Shown one piece after another: positions 18,813 through 27,512 of a DNA stretch of 37,807 nucleotides. The position numbers and the translations under genes were made by a program. Source of the stretch: Pseudonocardiaceae bacterium. Its GTDB lineage: Bacteria; Actinomycetota; Actinomycetes; Mycobacteriales; Pseudonocardiaceae. The first letter of the stretch is position 1. Each line of letters starts with the position of its first letter. The stretch is from positions 1 to 37,807 of the forward strand of contig WHSY01000043.1 in the NCBI GenBank assembly GCA_009379815.1, read 5' to 3'. The notes beneath the pieces were generated by a model. It had not been told where the DNA came from and ran no database searches. It saw only the letters and a list, made by a program, of their open reading frames with translations.

Positions 18813-20285
18813 GAACTGCTCCGCCACGCCGGCTTGCTGCAGCGGATGGGGCCCCTTGTGCTTGCCAGGAACCTCGCCGCACAGCCGGGGCGTCGGGAAC
18901 ACCTTGCCCGGGTTGCAGATCCCGGCCGGGTCGAACGCGCAGCGCAGCCGCTGCATGGTGTCGAGGTCGTCGTCGGTGAACATCCGCGACATGTACCGCG
19001 ACTTGTCCACCCCCACGCCGTGCTCACCGGTGATCGAGCCGCCCTGCTCGATGCACAGGTCCAGGATCGCGCCGGAGACCTCCTCGGCCTGCTCGGCCTG
19101 GCCCGGTACCGCGTCGTCGAACAGCACCAGCGGGTGCAGGTTGCCGTCCCCGGCGTGGAACACGTTGGCCACCCGGATCTCCGTGCCTGACGACAGATCG
19201 GCGATCTTGCGCAGCACCTGGGGCAGCGCGCTGCGCGGGATGACCCCGTCCTGCACGATGTAGTCGGGACTGATCCGCCCCACGGCCGCGAACGCGGACT
19301 TGCGGCCCTTCCAGAACAGCGCTCGCTGCGCGTCGTCGCGTGCGACCCGGATCTCGAACGCGCCCGCATCGGTGCAGTGCCGCTCGGCCGCGGCGAAGGT
19401 CTGCTCCACCTCGGCAGCCGGCCCGTCGAGCTCGACGATGAGCACTGCGCCGGCACCCTCCGGGTAGCCGCAGGCCACCGCCGCCTCAGCGGCCTCGATG
19501 GCCAGCGCGTCCATCATCTCGATCGCGGCCGGGGTCACCCCGTCGGCGATGATCGACGACACCGCGGTGCCCGCCTCGTCCACGCCGGGGAAGCCGGCCA
19601 GCAGGCAACGCACCGACTCCGGCGTCCGCAGCAGCCGCACCACGACCTTGGTGGTGATGCCCAGCGTGCCCTCGCTGCCGATGAAGGCCCCGAGCAGGTC
19701 GTAGCCCGGCGTGTCGCGGGTGGTGCCGCCGAGCCAGACCAGCTCGCCGTCCGGGGTCACCACCTCGACGCCGAGCACGTGGTTGATCGTGAACCCGTAC
19801 TTCAGGCAGTGCGCACCACCGGAGTTCTCCGCGACGTTGCCGCCCACCGAGCACACCTGCTGACTGGACGGGTCGGGTGCGAAATACCAGCCCTGCGGCG
19901 ACGCGGCCTTGGTCACGTCGAGGTTGAACACGCCCGGTTCGACGACGGCGCGCTCGTTGGCCGGGTCGATCTCGAGGATGCGGCGCATCCGGGAGGTCAC
20001 GATCAGCACTCCCTCGGCGTGCGGCTGCGCACCGCCGGACAGCCCCGTCCCAGACCCGCGTGCCACGAACGGCACCTGCGCGGCGGCGCAGCCCCGCACC
20101 ACCGCCGCGACCTGCTCGGCCGTCTCGGGAAGCACGACGATCGCGGGCACCACCCGGTGGTGCGTCAGGCCGTCGCACTCGTAGGTGCGCAGCCGCTGCC
20201 GGTCGGTGATCACGGAGTCGGCGCCGAGCAGTGCGGTGAACTCCGCGGCCAGCACATCGACGTCCACGGCGGGTGCAGCTGTCAC
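18810..20285 (-). CDS. glcD: Glycolate oxidase subunit, FAD-linked
   Basis: 491 residues from GTG 20285, chosen because AAGGAGG lies seven bases upstream. FAD-binding_4 motifs: TYECDGLTHHRVVPAIVVLP, VPFVARGSGTGLSGGAQPHA, VCSVGGNVAENSGGAHCLKY and GAFIGSEGTLGITTKVVVRL. The C-terminal FAD-oxidase domain has NVFHAGDGNLHPLVLFDD and GSITGEHGVGVDKSRYM, carrying the catalytic/metal His residues of the family. GlcD is the catalytic glycolate dehydrogenase subunit. Some D-lactate dehydrogenases share these motifs, but the adjacent glcE and glcF settle the reading. A palindromic repeat lies just upstream of the ribosome binding site. Confidence 0.93.
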   Translation of the reverse strand: MTAAPAVDVDVLAAEFTALLGADSVITDRQRLRTYECDGLTHHRVVPAIVVLPETAEQVAAVVRGCAAAQVPFVARGSGTGLSGGAQPHAEGVLIVTSRMRRILEIDPANERAVVEPGVFNLDVTKAASPQGWYFAPDPSSQQVCSVGGNVAENSGGAHCLKYGFTINHVLGVEVVTPDGELVWLGGTTRDTPGYDLLGAFIGSEGTLGITTKVVVRLLRTPESVRCLLAGFPGVDEAGTAVSSIIADGVTPAAIEMMDALAIEAAEAAVACGYPEGAGAVLIVELDGPAAEVEQTFAAAERHCTDAGAFEIRVARDDAQRALFWKGRKSAFAAVGRISPDYIVQDGVIPRSALPQVLRKIADLSSGTEIRVANVFHAGDGNLHPLVLFDDAVPGQAEQAEEVSGAILDLCIEQGGSITGEHGVGVDKSRYMSRMFTDDDLDTMQRLRCAFDPAGICNPGKVFPTPRLCGEVPGKHKGPHPLQQAGVAEQF

Positions 20286-20304
20286 GGCGTGCCTCCTTCC
20301 CTCG

Positions 20305-20354
20305 GCTCGTGAGCGGCGAGCGGTGCCCGAATGCTGTTGTCCGCTCACGGGTCA
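20305..20354. repeat. Palindromic intergenic repeat, copy upstream of glcD
   Basis: Contains a perfect 9-bp inverted repeat CGTGAGCGG/CCGCTCACG with a 24-base loop. Read on the minus strand it begins TGACCCGTGAGCGGACAACA, like the copy at 18761-18812. It lies directly upstream of the glcD ribosome binding site, a place where an operator or leader hairpin would act. Confidence 0.8.
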
Positions 20355-20532
20355 CCATTGTGCAGGCTTCGCCGTACCTGGGTCGCGCTCGCACCCTGGG
20401 TCGCCGGCACATCTGGGTCGCGGTCGCCGTCGAGGGCACCTACGCGGCGCCCGGGGCCGTGAGGGTGCCCTTGGCGGCGGCTGCGACTGCTCAGTCGCCG
20501 CGGAGGTGCCCGCTGCGGCGGCCGGAAAGGGG

Positions 20533-22089
20533 TCAGACCTGCCGGGTACGGCCCTCCCAGTACGGAGTGCGGAGATCCTTCTTCAGGATCTTGCCCGTCG
20601 GGTTGCGGGGCAGCGCCTCGACCACGGTCACCGAACGCGGGCACTTGAACGACGCGAGGCGCGCGCGGCAGTAGGCCAGCAGCTCGGCCTCGTCGACCCG
20701 GGTGTCCGGGGCTGCCTGGACGACGGCGAGCGGGACCTCGCCCCACTTCTCGTCCGGAACCCCGATGACGGCGAGGTCGGCCACCGACGGGTGCTCGACG
20801 AGTACCCGCTCGATCTCGGCGGGGTAGATGTTCTCCCCACCGCTGATGATCATGTCCTTGATCCGGTCGGTGACGTAGAGGTACCCGTCGTCGTCGAGGT
20901 GCCCGGCATCCCCCGACCGCAGCCAGCCACCGGCCACCAGCACGTTGTCAGTCTCGTCGGGCTTGCGCCAGTACCCGGCCATCAGCTGCTCCGTGCGCAC
21001 CCACACCTCGCCGGACTCCCCGGCAGCAAGCGGGTCCTCCCCGGTCGCCGGGTCGCGGATCTCGATCTCCACACCGGAGATCGGTTTGCCTGCCGACACC
21101 AGCCGGTGTTCGTGAGCCGGGTCGCGGTGCTCCTCGGGCCCGAGCATCGTCACCACGCCCGCGGCCTCGGTCATCCCGTACACCTGATAGAAGTCGGTCG
21201 GGAAGACCTGCAGGCAGGTGCGCAGCAGCGGCAGTGGCATCGGCGAGGCCCCGTAGCACAGGCACCGCAGCGCCGAGTAGTCCCGTTGCGCGGCGTCGGG
21301 GACCGCCACCAGGAACGACAGCAGCGCCGGGACGAAGAAGGTGTGGGTGATGCGCTCACGTTCCAGCCCGTCGAGCACCTGCTGCGGGACCGGTTCGCGG
21401 ACGATGACGATGCGTGCGCCGGCGCTCAGCGCGACCAGCGCCCAGCTCGATCCGCCGACGTGGAACAGCGGCATCGCCACCATCGCCACGCTGTCCGGCC
21501 CCAGCCCGGTGTCGGCGGCCACCGCACTCGAATGCTCGAGCATGCCGCGATGGGTGAGCATCGCGCCCTTGGGGAACCCCGTGGTGCCCGAGGTGTAGAG
21601 CTGCAGGAAGCAGTCGTCCGGCGCCGGCTGGTGCGGGTCGGCGATCGGGTCGACGTCGATCCAGGACTCGTAACCGTCGTCGGGCCCGCCGACTGTGACC
21701 ACGCGCTCCACGGTGGGTAGCTGGTCGCGAATCTGTTCGACCACCGGGAGGAACTCCGGGCCGACGAACAGCACGCGGGCAGCCGCATCGTTGACGACGT
21801 AGCTGACCTCGTCGGGCGCGAGCCGGAAGTTGACCACCGCGTTGACCGTGCCGACCATGGCGCAGGTCAGCGTGGTCTCCACGCACGTCGGGTGGTTCTT
21901 GTCCAGGAAGGCCACGCGGTCGCCCGGCGACAACCCTGCGGCACGCTGCGCCGCGGCGCCGCGGCGGACCCGATCGTCGAGCCGGCGCCAGCTGTGGCTC
22001 TGCTCCCCGAAGCGCACCGCCTCAGCGTCCGGGTGCTGCTCGATACCGCGCCGCAGGATGCCGGTGATGTCGGTCAGCTGAGAGGTCAT
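20533..22089 (-). CDS. Long-chain-fatty-acid-CoA ligase-like acyl-CoA synthetase
   Basis: 518 residues of the ANL adenylate-forming family: P-loop LYTSGTTGFPKGAML, YGMTEAAGVVTM, adenylate-binding WLRSGDAGHLDDDGYLYVTD with RIKDMIISGGENIYP, and the catalytic Lys near the C-terminus in PRNPTGKILKKDLR. It activates a carboxylic acid with ATP and transfers it to CoA. The acid cannot be read from sequence. ATG 22089 has GGAGAG upstream. It stands alone, 178 bp from the glc genes on the same strand and divergent from the phosphodiesterase gene. Confidence 0.92.
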   Translation of the reverse strand: MTSQLTDITGILRRGIEQHPDAEAVRFGEQSHSWRRLDDRVRRGAAAQRAAGLSPGDRVAFLDKNHPTCVETTLTCAMVGTVNAVVNFRLAPDEVSYVVNDAAARVLFVGPEFLPVVEQIRDQLPTVERVVTVGGPDDGYESWIDVDPIADPHQPAPDDCFLQLYTSGTTGFPKGAMLTHRGMLEHSSAVAADTGLGPDSVAMVAMPLFHVGGSSWALVALSAGARIVIVREPVPQQVLDGLERERITHTFFVPALLSFLVAVPDAAQRDYSALRCLCYGASPMPLPLLRTCLQVFPTDFYQVYGMTEAAGVVTMLGPEEHRDPAHEHRLVSAGKPISGVEIEIRDPATGEDPLAAGESGEVWVRTEQLMAGYWRKPDETDNVLVAGGWLRSGDAGHLDDDGYLYVTDRIKDMIISGGENIYPAEIERVLVEHPSVADLAVIGVPDEKWGEVPLAVVQAAPDTRVDEAELLAYCRARLASFKCPRSVTVVEALPRNPTGKILKKDLRTPYWEGRTRQV

Positions 22090-22180
22090 CGCACACTCTC
22101 CGTTCGCAGTGTGGGTCACTCGATGAGAGCATGTCCGGCGGCATCGAGCCTTGGCAACAGCCCACGGCATACTGCCGGTC

Positions 22181-22972
22181 GTGGCAGGGCCGCGGCATCC
22201 GTACCTCGACGGTCCGCACCCGCGTGCCTACGCACACCGCGGCTGGCACCTCGGCGAGCTGACCGGAATGGAGAACTCGCTGTCGGCGCTGCGCCGCGCG
22301 GTTGCCGAGGGTTACCGCTACCTCGAGACGGACGTGCGCGCCACCCGGGACGGTGTGCTCGTCGTGCATCACGACGCGACACTGCAACCGACCACCGACG
22401 GGACGGGAACGGTCGCCAAGCTGGGCTGGGAACAGGTCCGCCACGCCCGCATCGGTGGCCGGGAACCGGTGTGCCGGCTCGAGGACCTGCTCGAGGAGCT
22501 GCCCGGCGCGCTGGTCAACATCGACGTCAAGACCGACACCGCGGTCGGCCCGGTGCTGCGACTGCTCCATCGCACCGCCGCGTGGGACCGGGTCTGCCTG
22601 GCGTCGTTCTCAGAAGCCCGGCTGCAGCGGCTGCGCCGGGCAGCGGGACCGCGGCTGCTCACCTCGATGGGTACGGCGTCGGCGATCTCGCTGCGGCTGC
22701 GCTCGGTGCTGCCCCGGCTGACCGCCGCGGCGCCGGTGCGCGGAACGCTGGCCCAACTGCCCCGCCGCCACTGGCGGCTGCGCGTCGTTGACCAGGCCCT
22801 GATCCGCTGCGCGCAGCGGCTGGGACGGGAGGTGCACGTCTGGACCATCGACCGTCCCGAGGAGATGGTCGAGCTGCTCGACCTCGGGGTCGACGGCCTC
22901 GTGACCGACCGCCCTGACCTGCTTCGCGACGTGCTCGTCACACGTGGTGGCTGGCCGGGCGCGCAGCAGTAG
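22181..22972 (+). CDS. Glycerophosphodiester phosphodiesterase
   Basis: 263 residues from GTG 22181. TIM-barrel GDPD motifs: AYAHRGWHLGELTGMENSLS (catalytic His and Glu), YRYLETDVRATRDGVLVVHH (metal ligands), DATLQPTTDGTG, LVNIDVKTD and VHVWTIDRPEEMVELLDLGV with DGLVTDRPDLL. It hydrolyses glycerophosphodiesters to glycerol-3-phosphate. No signal peptide is seen, so it is probably cytoplasmic. Start uncertain: the frame is open from TTG 22151 and neither start has a good ribosome binding site. The last 35 bases overlap the convergent MFS gene. Confidence 0.9.
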   Translation: MAGPRHPYLDGPHPRAYAHRGWHLGELTGMENSLSALRRAVAEGYRYLETDVRATRDGVLVVHHDATLQPTTDGTGTVAKLGWEQVRHARIGGREPVCRLEDLLEELPGALVNIDVKTDTAVGPVLRLLHRTAAWDRVCLASFSEARLQRLRRAAGPRLLTSMGTASAISLRLRSVLPRLTAAAPVRGTLAQLPRRHWRLRVVDQALIRCAQRLGREVHVWTIDRPEEMVELLDLGVDGLVTDRPDLLRDVLVTRGGWPGAQQ

Positions 22973-24248
22973 CGCCGGGTGGAGCCCGCAGCGGCAGCAC
23001 CAGGATCAGGCCGGCGGCGAGCACCACGAGGATCCCGATCAACCCCCATCGCTGCGCGCCGAACAAGGCGATGGAGCCACTGAAGGCGAGCGGGCCGACG
23101 AAGCTCACGGCCCGGCCGGTGGTCGCGTACAGACCGAACGTCTCGCCTTCCTGACCGGATGGAATGAGCCTGGCGAGCAGGCTTCTGCTCGCCGACTGCA
23201 CCGGTCCGACGAAGCAGGACACGATGAGCCCGCCCACCCAGAACGCCGCCTTCGCGGTCGAGGCGAGCAGCAGGATCCCGGCGAGGCAGATGGCGACCAG
23301 CGCGGCGACCACCACCGTCTTCGGACCCAGCCGGTCGTCGAGGGGGCCGGCCAGGACGCAGCCGAGCCCGGCGACGACGTTGGCGGCGAGGGCGAAGACG
23401 ATGACCTCCTGCTGCGAGAACCCGAAGGTGCCGGCGGCGAGGATCCCCCCGAAGGTGAACACAGCCGCCAGGCCGTCGCGGTAGACAGCGCTGGCCAGCA
23501 GGAAGTGCAGCGTCGATCGCTCCTGTCGCCACATCCGGGCGATCCGGGCGAACAGGGCGCGGTAGCTGGCGAACACACCGAGCCGCTGCGTGGCAGGTGC
23601 CGAGGGCGCCTCCGGCACGAACAGCAGGACCGGGAGCGCGAACAACCCGAACCACAGTGCGCAGAACAGCGCGACCACCCGGATGTTCAATCCGTCCTCG
23701 GTCGTGACACCGAACAGCCCGACCTCCGGAGCCACGAACGCGACCAGCACGATCGCGAGGGCGACCACGCCGCCGAAGTAGCCCATCCCCCACCCGAACC
23801 CGGACACGCGCCCGAGCCGCTCGGGTGGTGCCAGCTGCAGCAGCATCGCGTTGTAGTTCACGGCAGCGAACTCGAAGAAGACGCTGCCCACCGCGATGAG
23901 CACGAGACCGAGCAGCAGGTACGAGGGGTCGTCCTCGACTGCGAACAGCCCAGCCGTGGCAGCTACCACCACTGCGGTGTTCACGGCGAGCCATCGTCGT
24001 CGCCGACCGCCCCGGTCGGCTCGCGCCCCGATGACCGGCGCCAGCAGCGCGATCGCCACACCGGCGATGCCCAGCGCCAGGCCGAGGGCCCGCGAACCGC
24101 TGTCCTCGTCGGGGGCGACCGCGCTGGTGAGGTAGACGCTGAACACGAACGTGACGATGACCGCGTTGAACGACGCGGAGCCCCAGTCCCAGAGCGCCCA
24201 GCTGAGCACCTGGCGCCGGCGCAGCCGAACAGTGGACTGCTGCGTCAT
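22938..24248 (-). CDS. MFS transporter, UMF1 (Atg22-like) family
   Basis: 436 residues with 12 predicted spans. LSWALWDWGSASFNAVIVTF and VFSVYLTSAVAPDEDS form the typical UMF1 opening. Other marks are AVNYNAMLLQLAPPERLGRV, SGFGWGMGYFGGVVAL and SRSLLARLIPSGQEGETFGL. The substrate is unknown; members are thought to export small molecules such as amino acids. ATG 24248. The 3' end overlaps the convergent phosphodiesterase gene by 35 bases. Confidence 0.9.
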   Translation of the reverse strand: MTQQSTVRLRRRQVLSWALWDWGSASFNAVIVTFVFSVYLTSAVAPDEDSGSRALGLALGIAGVAIALLAPVIGARADRGGRRRRWLAVNTAVVVAATAGLFAVEDDPSYLLLGLVLIAVGSVFFEFAAVNYNAMLLQLAPPERLGRVSGFGWGMGYFGGVVALAIVLVAFVAPEVGLFGVTTEDGLNIRVVALFCALWFGLFALPVLLFVPEAPSAPATQRLGVFASYRALFARIARMWRQERSTLHFLLASAVYRDGLAAVFTFGGILAAGTFGFSQQEVIVFALAANVVAGLGCVLAGPLDDRLGPKTVVVAALVAICLAGILLLASTAKAAFWVGGLIVSCFVGPVQSASRSLLARLIPSGQEGETFGLYATTGRAVSFVGPLAFSGSIALFGAQRWGLIGILVVLAAGLILVLPLRAPPGATAARPASHHV

Positions 24249-24568
24249 GAGCGGATTGTAGGAAACAACGCGTCAGGGCCGGGATCGGATGAGCAGCTAC
24301 GGCGGCTGATACGATCGGGCGATAGCGAAACGCTGCGGTCTACCCCGAACGGGTGGTGTCGGGCATGTCACCAGCAGGTAGCGCGTCACGGCCGTGCTGC
24401 GGTTTCCGCTCTACTGGTGGACCCTGTCGTTGGCTCGCGAACCATGTCACAGCGCACGAGTCGGATCCGGCGCACCGGGAACGACGGCGCCCGCCGCCGC
24501 GTTGCACCCGGTGAGCTTGACCGAGGGGATGTGCTCGACCATCCCCGACCTGCAGAAAGGATACCGCC
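24249..24568 (+). promoter_or_regulatory. 320-bp control region between MFS gene and rbpA
   Basis: No gene seen. It separates divergent genes, so it carries the promoters of both. The only site I can name is the sigma-R-like promoter at 24477-24503. Confidence 0.5.
24477..24503 (+). promoter_or_regulatory. Sigma-R/SigH-like promoter of rbpA
   Basis: GGGAAC (24477-24482), then exactly 18 bases, then GTT (24501-24503). This matches the GGGAAT/GGAAC-N18-GTT pattern of SigR of Streptomyces and SigH of mycobacteria (thiol/oxidative stress). It ends 65 bp upstream of the rbpA ATG. rbpA is a known SigR-regulon member in Streptomyces, which supports the call. Confidence 0.6.
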
Positions 24569-24913
24569 ATGGCCGACCGCGTCCTGCGTGGCAGCCGGCT
24601 CGGAACGGTGAGTTACGAGACCGACCGCGACCACGATCTCGCTCCGCGCCGGTCGGTGCAGTACGCCTGTCCCAAGGGCCACGACTTCGACGTCCCGTTC
24701 GCGGACGACGCGGAGCCGCCGGTGACCTGGGAGTGTCGCCTGCACGGCTACGACTCGAGAATCATCGATGGTTCGGAGTCGGAGGAGAAGAAGGCCAAGC
24801 CGCCGCGCACGCACTGGGACATGCTCCTGGAACGGCGCAGCATCCCCGAGCTCGAGGAGCTGCTCGAGGAGCGGCTCACCGAGCTGCGAGGCCGCCGCTC
24901 CCGGTCCGCCTGA
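24569..24913 (+). CDS. rbpA: RNA polymerase-binding protein RbpA
   Basis: 114 residues. Opening MADRVLRGSRLGTVSYETDR, core YACPKGHDFDVPFADDAEPP with VTWECRLHG, then a basic linker (EEKKAKPPRTHWDMLLERR) and the sigma-interaction helix SIPELEELLEERLTELRGRR. RbpA is an actinobacteria-specific factor that binds RNA polymerase and the principal sigma factor, stabilises the open complex and contributes to rifampicin tolerance. AAAGGA precedes ATG 24569. A SigR-like promoter lies upstream and a strong hairpin downstream. Confidence 0.97.
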   Translation: MADRVLRGSRLGTVSYETDRDHDLAPRRSVQYACPKGHDFDVPFADDAEPPVTWECRLHGYDSRIIDGSESEEKKAKPPRTHWDMLLERRSIPELEELLEERLTELRGRRSRSA

Positions 24914-24943
24914 GGGAGCCGAAGCCAGCCGATGACGACACGA

Positions 24944-24976
24944 TGAGGCCGCCGGACCCACGGTCCGGCGGCCTCA
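24944..24976. terminator. Hairpin between convergent rbpA and ppm1
   Basis: Perfect 15-bp stem TGAGGCCGCCGGACC / GGTCCGGCGGCCTCA with a three-base loop (CAC). It lies 30 bp after the rbpA stop and ~26 bp after the ppm1 stop read from the other side, so it can end both transcripts. No T-run, which is common for actinobacterial terminators. Confidence 0.85.
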
Positions 24977-25004
24977 CCGTGTGTTCAGCCTCACCGTGTG
25001 TTCA
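24971..25004. repeat. Tandem duplication of 17 bp overlapping the ppm1 stop
   Basis: GCCTCACCGTGTGTTCA occurs twice without a gap (24971-24987, 24988-25004). The right copy contains the ppm1 TGA and the left copy overlaps the terminator stem. Confidence 0.9.
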
Positions 25005-25817
25005 CTGGCGGGTGGACTGCCGGGCATTGTGCCACGCGATCCGGCGCAGCTGCTCGGCCCGCTGCCGCAACCCCCAGCAGGTGACCTGCCACAGCGCCTC
25101 CCGGACGATGGTGCCGCTCATCTTGGAGCGTCCCTGCTCGCGCTCGGTGAATGTGATCGGCACCTCCACCACGCGGAATCCCGCCCGGGTCGTGCGCCAC
25201 GCGAGATCGACCTGGAAGCAGTAGCCCTGCGAGGCGACCTCGTCGAGCGGCATGGCCGCCAGTACCCGCCGGCGGTAGGCACGGAAACCACCGGTGACGT
25301 CCTCGATGCCGACGCCGAGCGCGAGCCGCGAGTAGAGGTTGCCGCCACGGGAGAGCCACTCGCGGTGCCGTGGCCAGTTCACCACGCGGCCGCCCGGCAC
25401 ATAGCGGGAGCCCAGCGCGAGGTCGGCGCCGTCGGCTGCCCCCGGCCGGCCACCCGTGAGTGCTCCGAGCAACCGGGGCAGTTCCTCGGGAGCGTGCGAG
25501 CCGTCGGCGTCCATCTCGACGAGCACCCCGTAGTCACGTCGCAGCCCCCAGCGGAACCCGGCCACGTACGCGGCACCGATGCCTGCCTTGGTGCCACGGT
25601 GCAGCACTGTGATCCGCTCGTCGGCCGCTGCCAGCTGATCGGCGAGCTGCCCGGTTCCATCGGGTGACCCGTCGTCGACGATCAGCGCGTGCGCCTCGGG
25701 CAACGCGGTACGCAGCCGTCCGAGGATGGGCGCCAGGTTCCCCCGCTCCTCGTAGGTGGGTATCACCACCAGCGCGCGTCCCAGGTCCTCGGCGTCGCCG
25801 CCCCACGAATCCGCCAT
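25002..25817 (-). CDS. ppm1: Polyprenol monophosphomannose synthase
   Basis: 271 residues, GT2 glycosyltransferase of the dolichol-phosphate-mannose synthase type: [53 protein letters not shown] (DxD metal site), [18 protein letters not shown] and FREQGRSKM-like [13 protein letters not shown]. It makes polyprenyl-phosphomannose, the mannose donor for lipoglycans and protein mannosylation in actinobacteria. ATG 25817 has GGGAGGG upstream. It follows lnt by 34 bp; in mycobacteria the two activities are fused or adjacent. There is no C-terminal membrane domain, so it probably works at the membrane surface with Lnt as neighbour. Confidence 0.93.
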   Translation of the reverse strand: MADSWGGDAEDLGRALVVIPTYEERGNLAPILGRLRTALPEAHALIVDDGSPDGTGQLADQLAAADERITVLHRGTKAGIGAAYVAGFRWGLRRDYGVLVEMDADGSHAPEELPRLLGALTGGRPGAADGADLALGSRYVPGGRVVNWPRHREWLSRGGNLYSRLALGVGIEDVTGGFRAYRRRVLAAMPLDEVASQGYCFQVDLAWRTTRAGFRVVEVPITFTEREQGRSKMSGTIVREALWQVTCWGLRQRAEQLRRIAWHNARQSTRQ

Positions 25818-25851
25818 CTGCCCTCCCGAACCGGCGCCGCCCCCGTGCTGC

Positions 25852-27456
25852 TCATCCGTCGTCGGCCCCGGCGCCGGTTCGGCCGCGCGCAGCTCGCCGG
25901 TGCTGTACCGCGACGGCGGCCACTGCCGCCACCCCCAGCCCCGCGAGGACCCACTCCGGACCGGCACCGAGCCGGGTGGCCGGAGTGGTCGCCGAGCGCA
26001 GCGCCACCTCGCTGACGAGAGCGTCCGCGGTGAACAGCGAGGTGCTGCGCTCGATGGTCCCGTCCGGGCGGATGATCGCGCTCACCCCGCTGGTCGCCGA
26101 CACCAGCACCGCTCGGCCGTGCTCCACCGCCCGCACCCGCGACATCGCCAGCTGCTGGTGGGTCATGTCGGTGTAGCCGAAGGTCGCGTTGTTGGTGGGC
26201 ACCGCCAGCAGCTGCGCGCCGTCGCGCACCGCGTCGGCCACCGCGCCGTCGAAGGCGACCTCCCAGCAGGTGGCCACTCCGAGGGTGATCCCACCCATGC
26301 GGATCGTGCCGTCCCCGCTGCCCGGGACGAAATGGCCTGCCTGTTGCGCGTAGGGGCTGAACAGGGCGAAGAACTCCCGGTAGGGCAGGTACTCGCCGAA
26401 GGGCTGGATACGCCGCTTGTCGTAGCGGTCGACGGGTCCCTGCCCAGGCACCCACACCAGCGCGCTGTTGGTGGTCGTCCGGCCGTCCTCCCCTACCAGC
26501 ACGGCGCCGACCAGTGTGGGCGCGTCGATCGCGCGGACCGCCCGGGAGATGACCGCCGCGGCATCGGGGTTGCGCAGCGGGTCGATGTCCGACGAGTTCT
26601 CTGGCCAGATCACCAGGTCGGGCTGCGGCACCCGGCCGGCGGCGACGTCGGTGGCGAGCTGCTCGGTACGGGCGGCATGGTTGTCCAGCACGGCGCGGCG
26701 CTGCGCGTTGAAGTCCAGGCCCGCCCGGGGCACGTTGCCCTGCACCACAGCGACCGTCACCGTGTCCTGCCCGGTCGAGGCGGGCACCAGCGACGTCGCG
26801 GCCAGACCCGTTAACGGTGGTAGCACGGCGAGCAACGCCGGCACCACGAGGTACCGGGCGGCGCGGGTCGACGGGTGGGCCAGCCGTACCGCCGCAGCGG
26901 CCGCGCCGAACCCGCATGCCACCACGGCGAAGCTCAGCAGCGGGGTCCCCCCCGCTGCCGCGAGCGGGAGAAAGGCCCCCTCCGGCTGGCTGAACGCGAT
27001 CTTGGCCCACGGGAACCCGCCGAAGGGCGCCCTCGCCCGAAGTGCCTCCATCGCGACCCACCCGCAGGCCGCCCACAGCGGGCCCGCGGGCAGCCGCCAG
27101 ACGATCGCCGCCGCTGCGCCGGCAAACCCGATGATCACGGCCTCGAACGTCGACAGCGCGAGCCATGGCAGCGCCCCGACGAACTCGCCGGTCCAGACCA
27201 ACAGCGGCAGCAGCAACGCGAGCCCGAACACGACGCCGTAGCCGAAGCCTGCCCCGGCACGCCGGTCGTGTACCGCGACTCCGAGCAGCGCGAGGGCGAC
27301 CGGCGCCAGCCACCACGGCCCATGCGGCGGGAAGCTGAGGTACAGCAGCCCTCCCCCGCCGGCCGTGGCCGCCAGCCGCACCACCACGCCGAGCCCGCGG
27401 GGCCGGCGCGCCTGCTCGGGCGCGGGCGGATCGGCGGCCAGCGTCGCGGTCGTCAC
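25852..27456 (-). CDS. lnt: Apolipoprotein N-acyltransferase
   Basis: 534 residues. The N-terminal half has about six to seven spans ([40 protein letters not shown]). The C-terminal nitrilase domain carries the triad: Glu in [12 protein letters not shown], Lys in [20 protein letters not shown] and Cys in [13 protein letters not shown]. It N-acylates the lipoprotein Cys after signal peptide removal. A short cytoplasmic tail follows a last span ([18 protein letters not shown]). GTG 27456 is chosen because AAGG lies upstream and the frame before it looks non-coding. It precedes ppm1, as in other mycolata and relatives. Confidence 0.94.
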   Translation of the reverse strand: MTTATLAADPPAPEQARRPRGLGVVVRLAATAGGGGLLYLSFPPHGPWWLAPVALALLGVAVHDRRAGAGFGYGVVFGLALLLPLLVWTGEFVGALPWLALSTFEAVIIGFAGAAAAIVWRLPAGPLWAACGWVAMEALRARAPFGGFPWAKIAFSQPEGAFLPLAAAGGTPLLSFAVVACGFGAAAAAVRLAHPSTRAARYLVVPALLAVLPPLTGLAATSLVPASTGQDTVTVAVVQGNVPRAGLDFNAQRRAVLDNHAARTEQLATDVAAGRVPQPDLVIWPENSSDIDPLRNPDAAAVISRAVRAIDAPTLVGAVLVGEDGRTTTNSALVWVPGQGPVDRYDKRRIQPFGEYLPYREFFALFSPYAQQAGHFVPGSGDGTIRMGGITLGVATCWEVAFDGAVADAVRDGAQLLAVPTNNATFGYTDMTHQQLAMSRVRAVEHGRAVLVSATSGVSAIIRPDGTIERSTSLFTADALVSEVALRSATTPATRLGAGPEWVLAGLGVAAVAAVAVQHRRAARGRTGAGADDG

Positions 27457-27512
27457 GCCCCGCACCTTACGGTCCCCGCCCGGCCACCGGCGCCCGCCGG
27501 GATTGCGGCGAA

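Noticed and set aside
22938-22972. Convergent 35-bp overlap of phosphodiesterase and MFS genes as a regulatory antisense device
   Set aside because: Short tail-to-tail overlaps are common in compact genomes and nothing else supports regulation.
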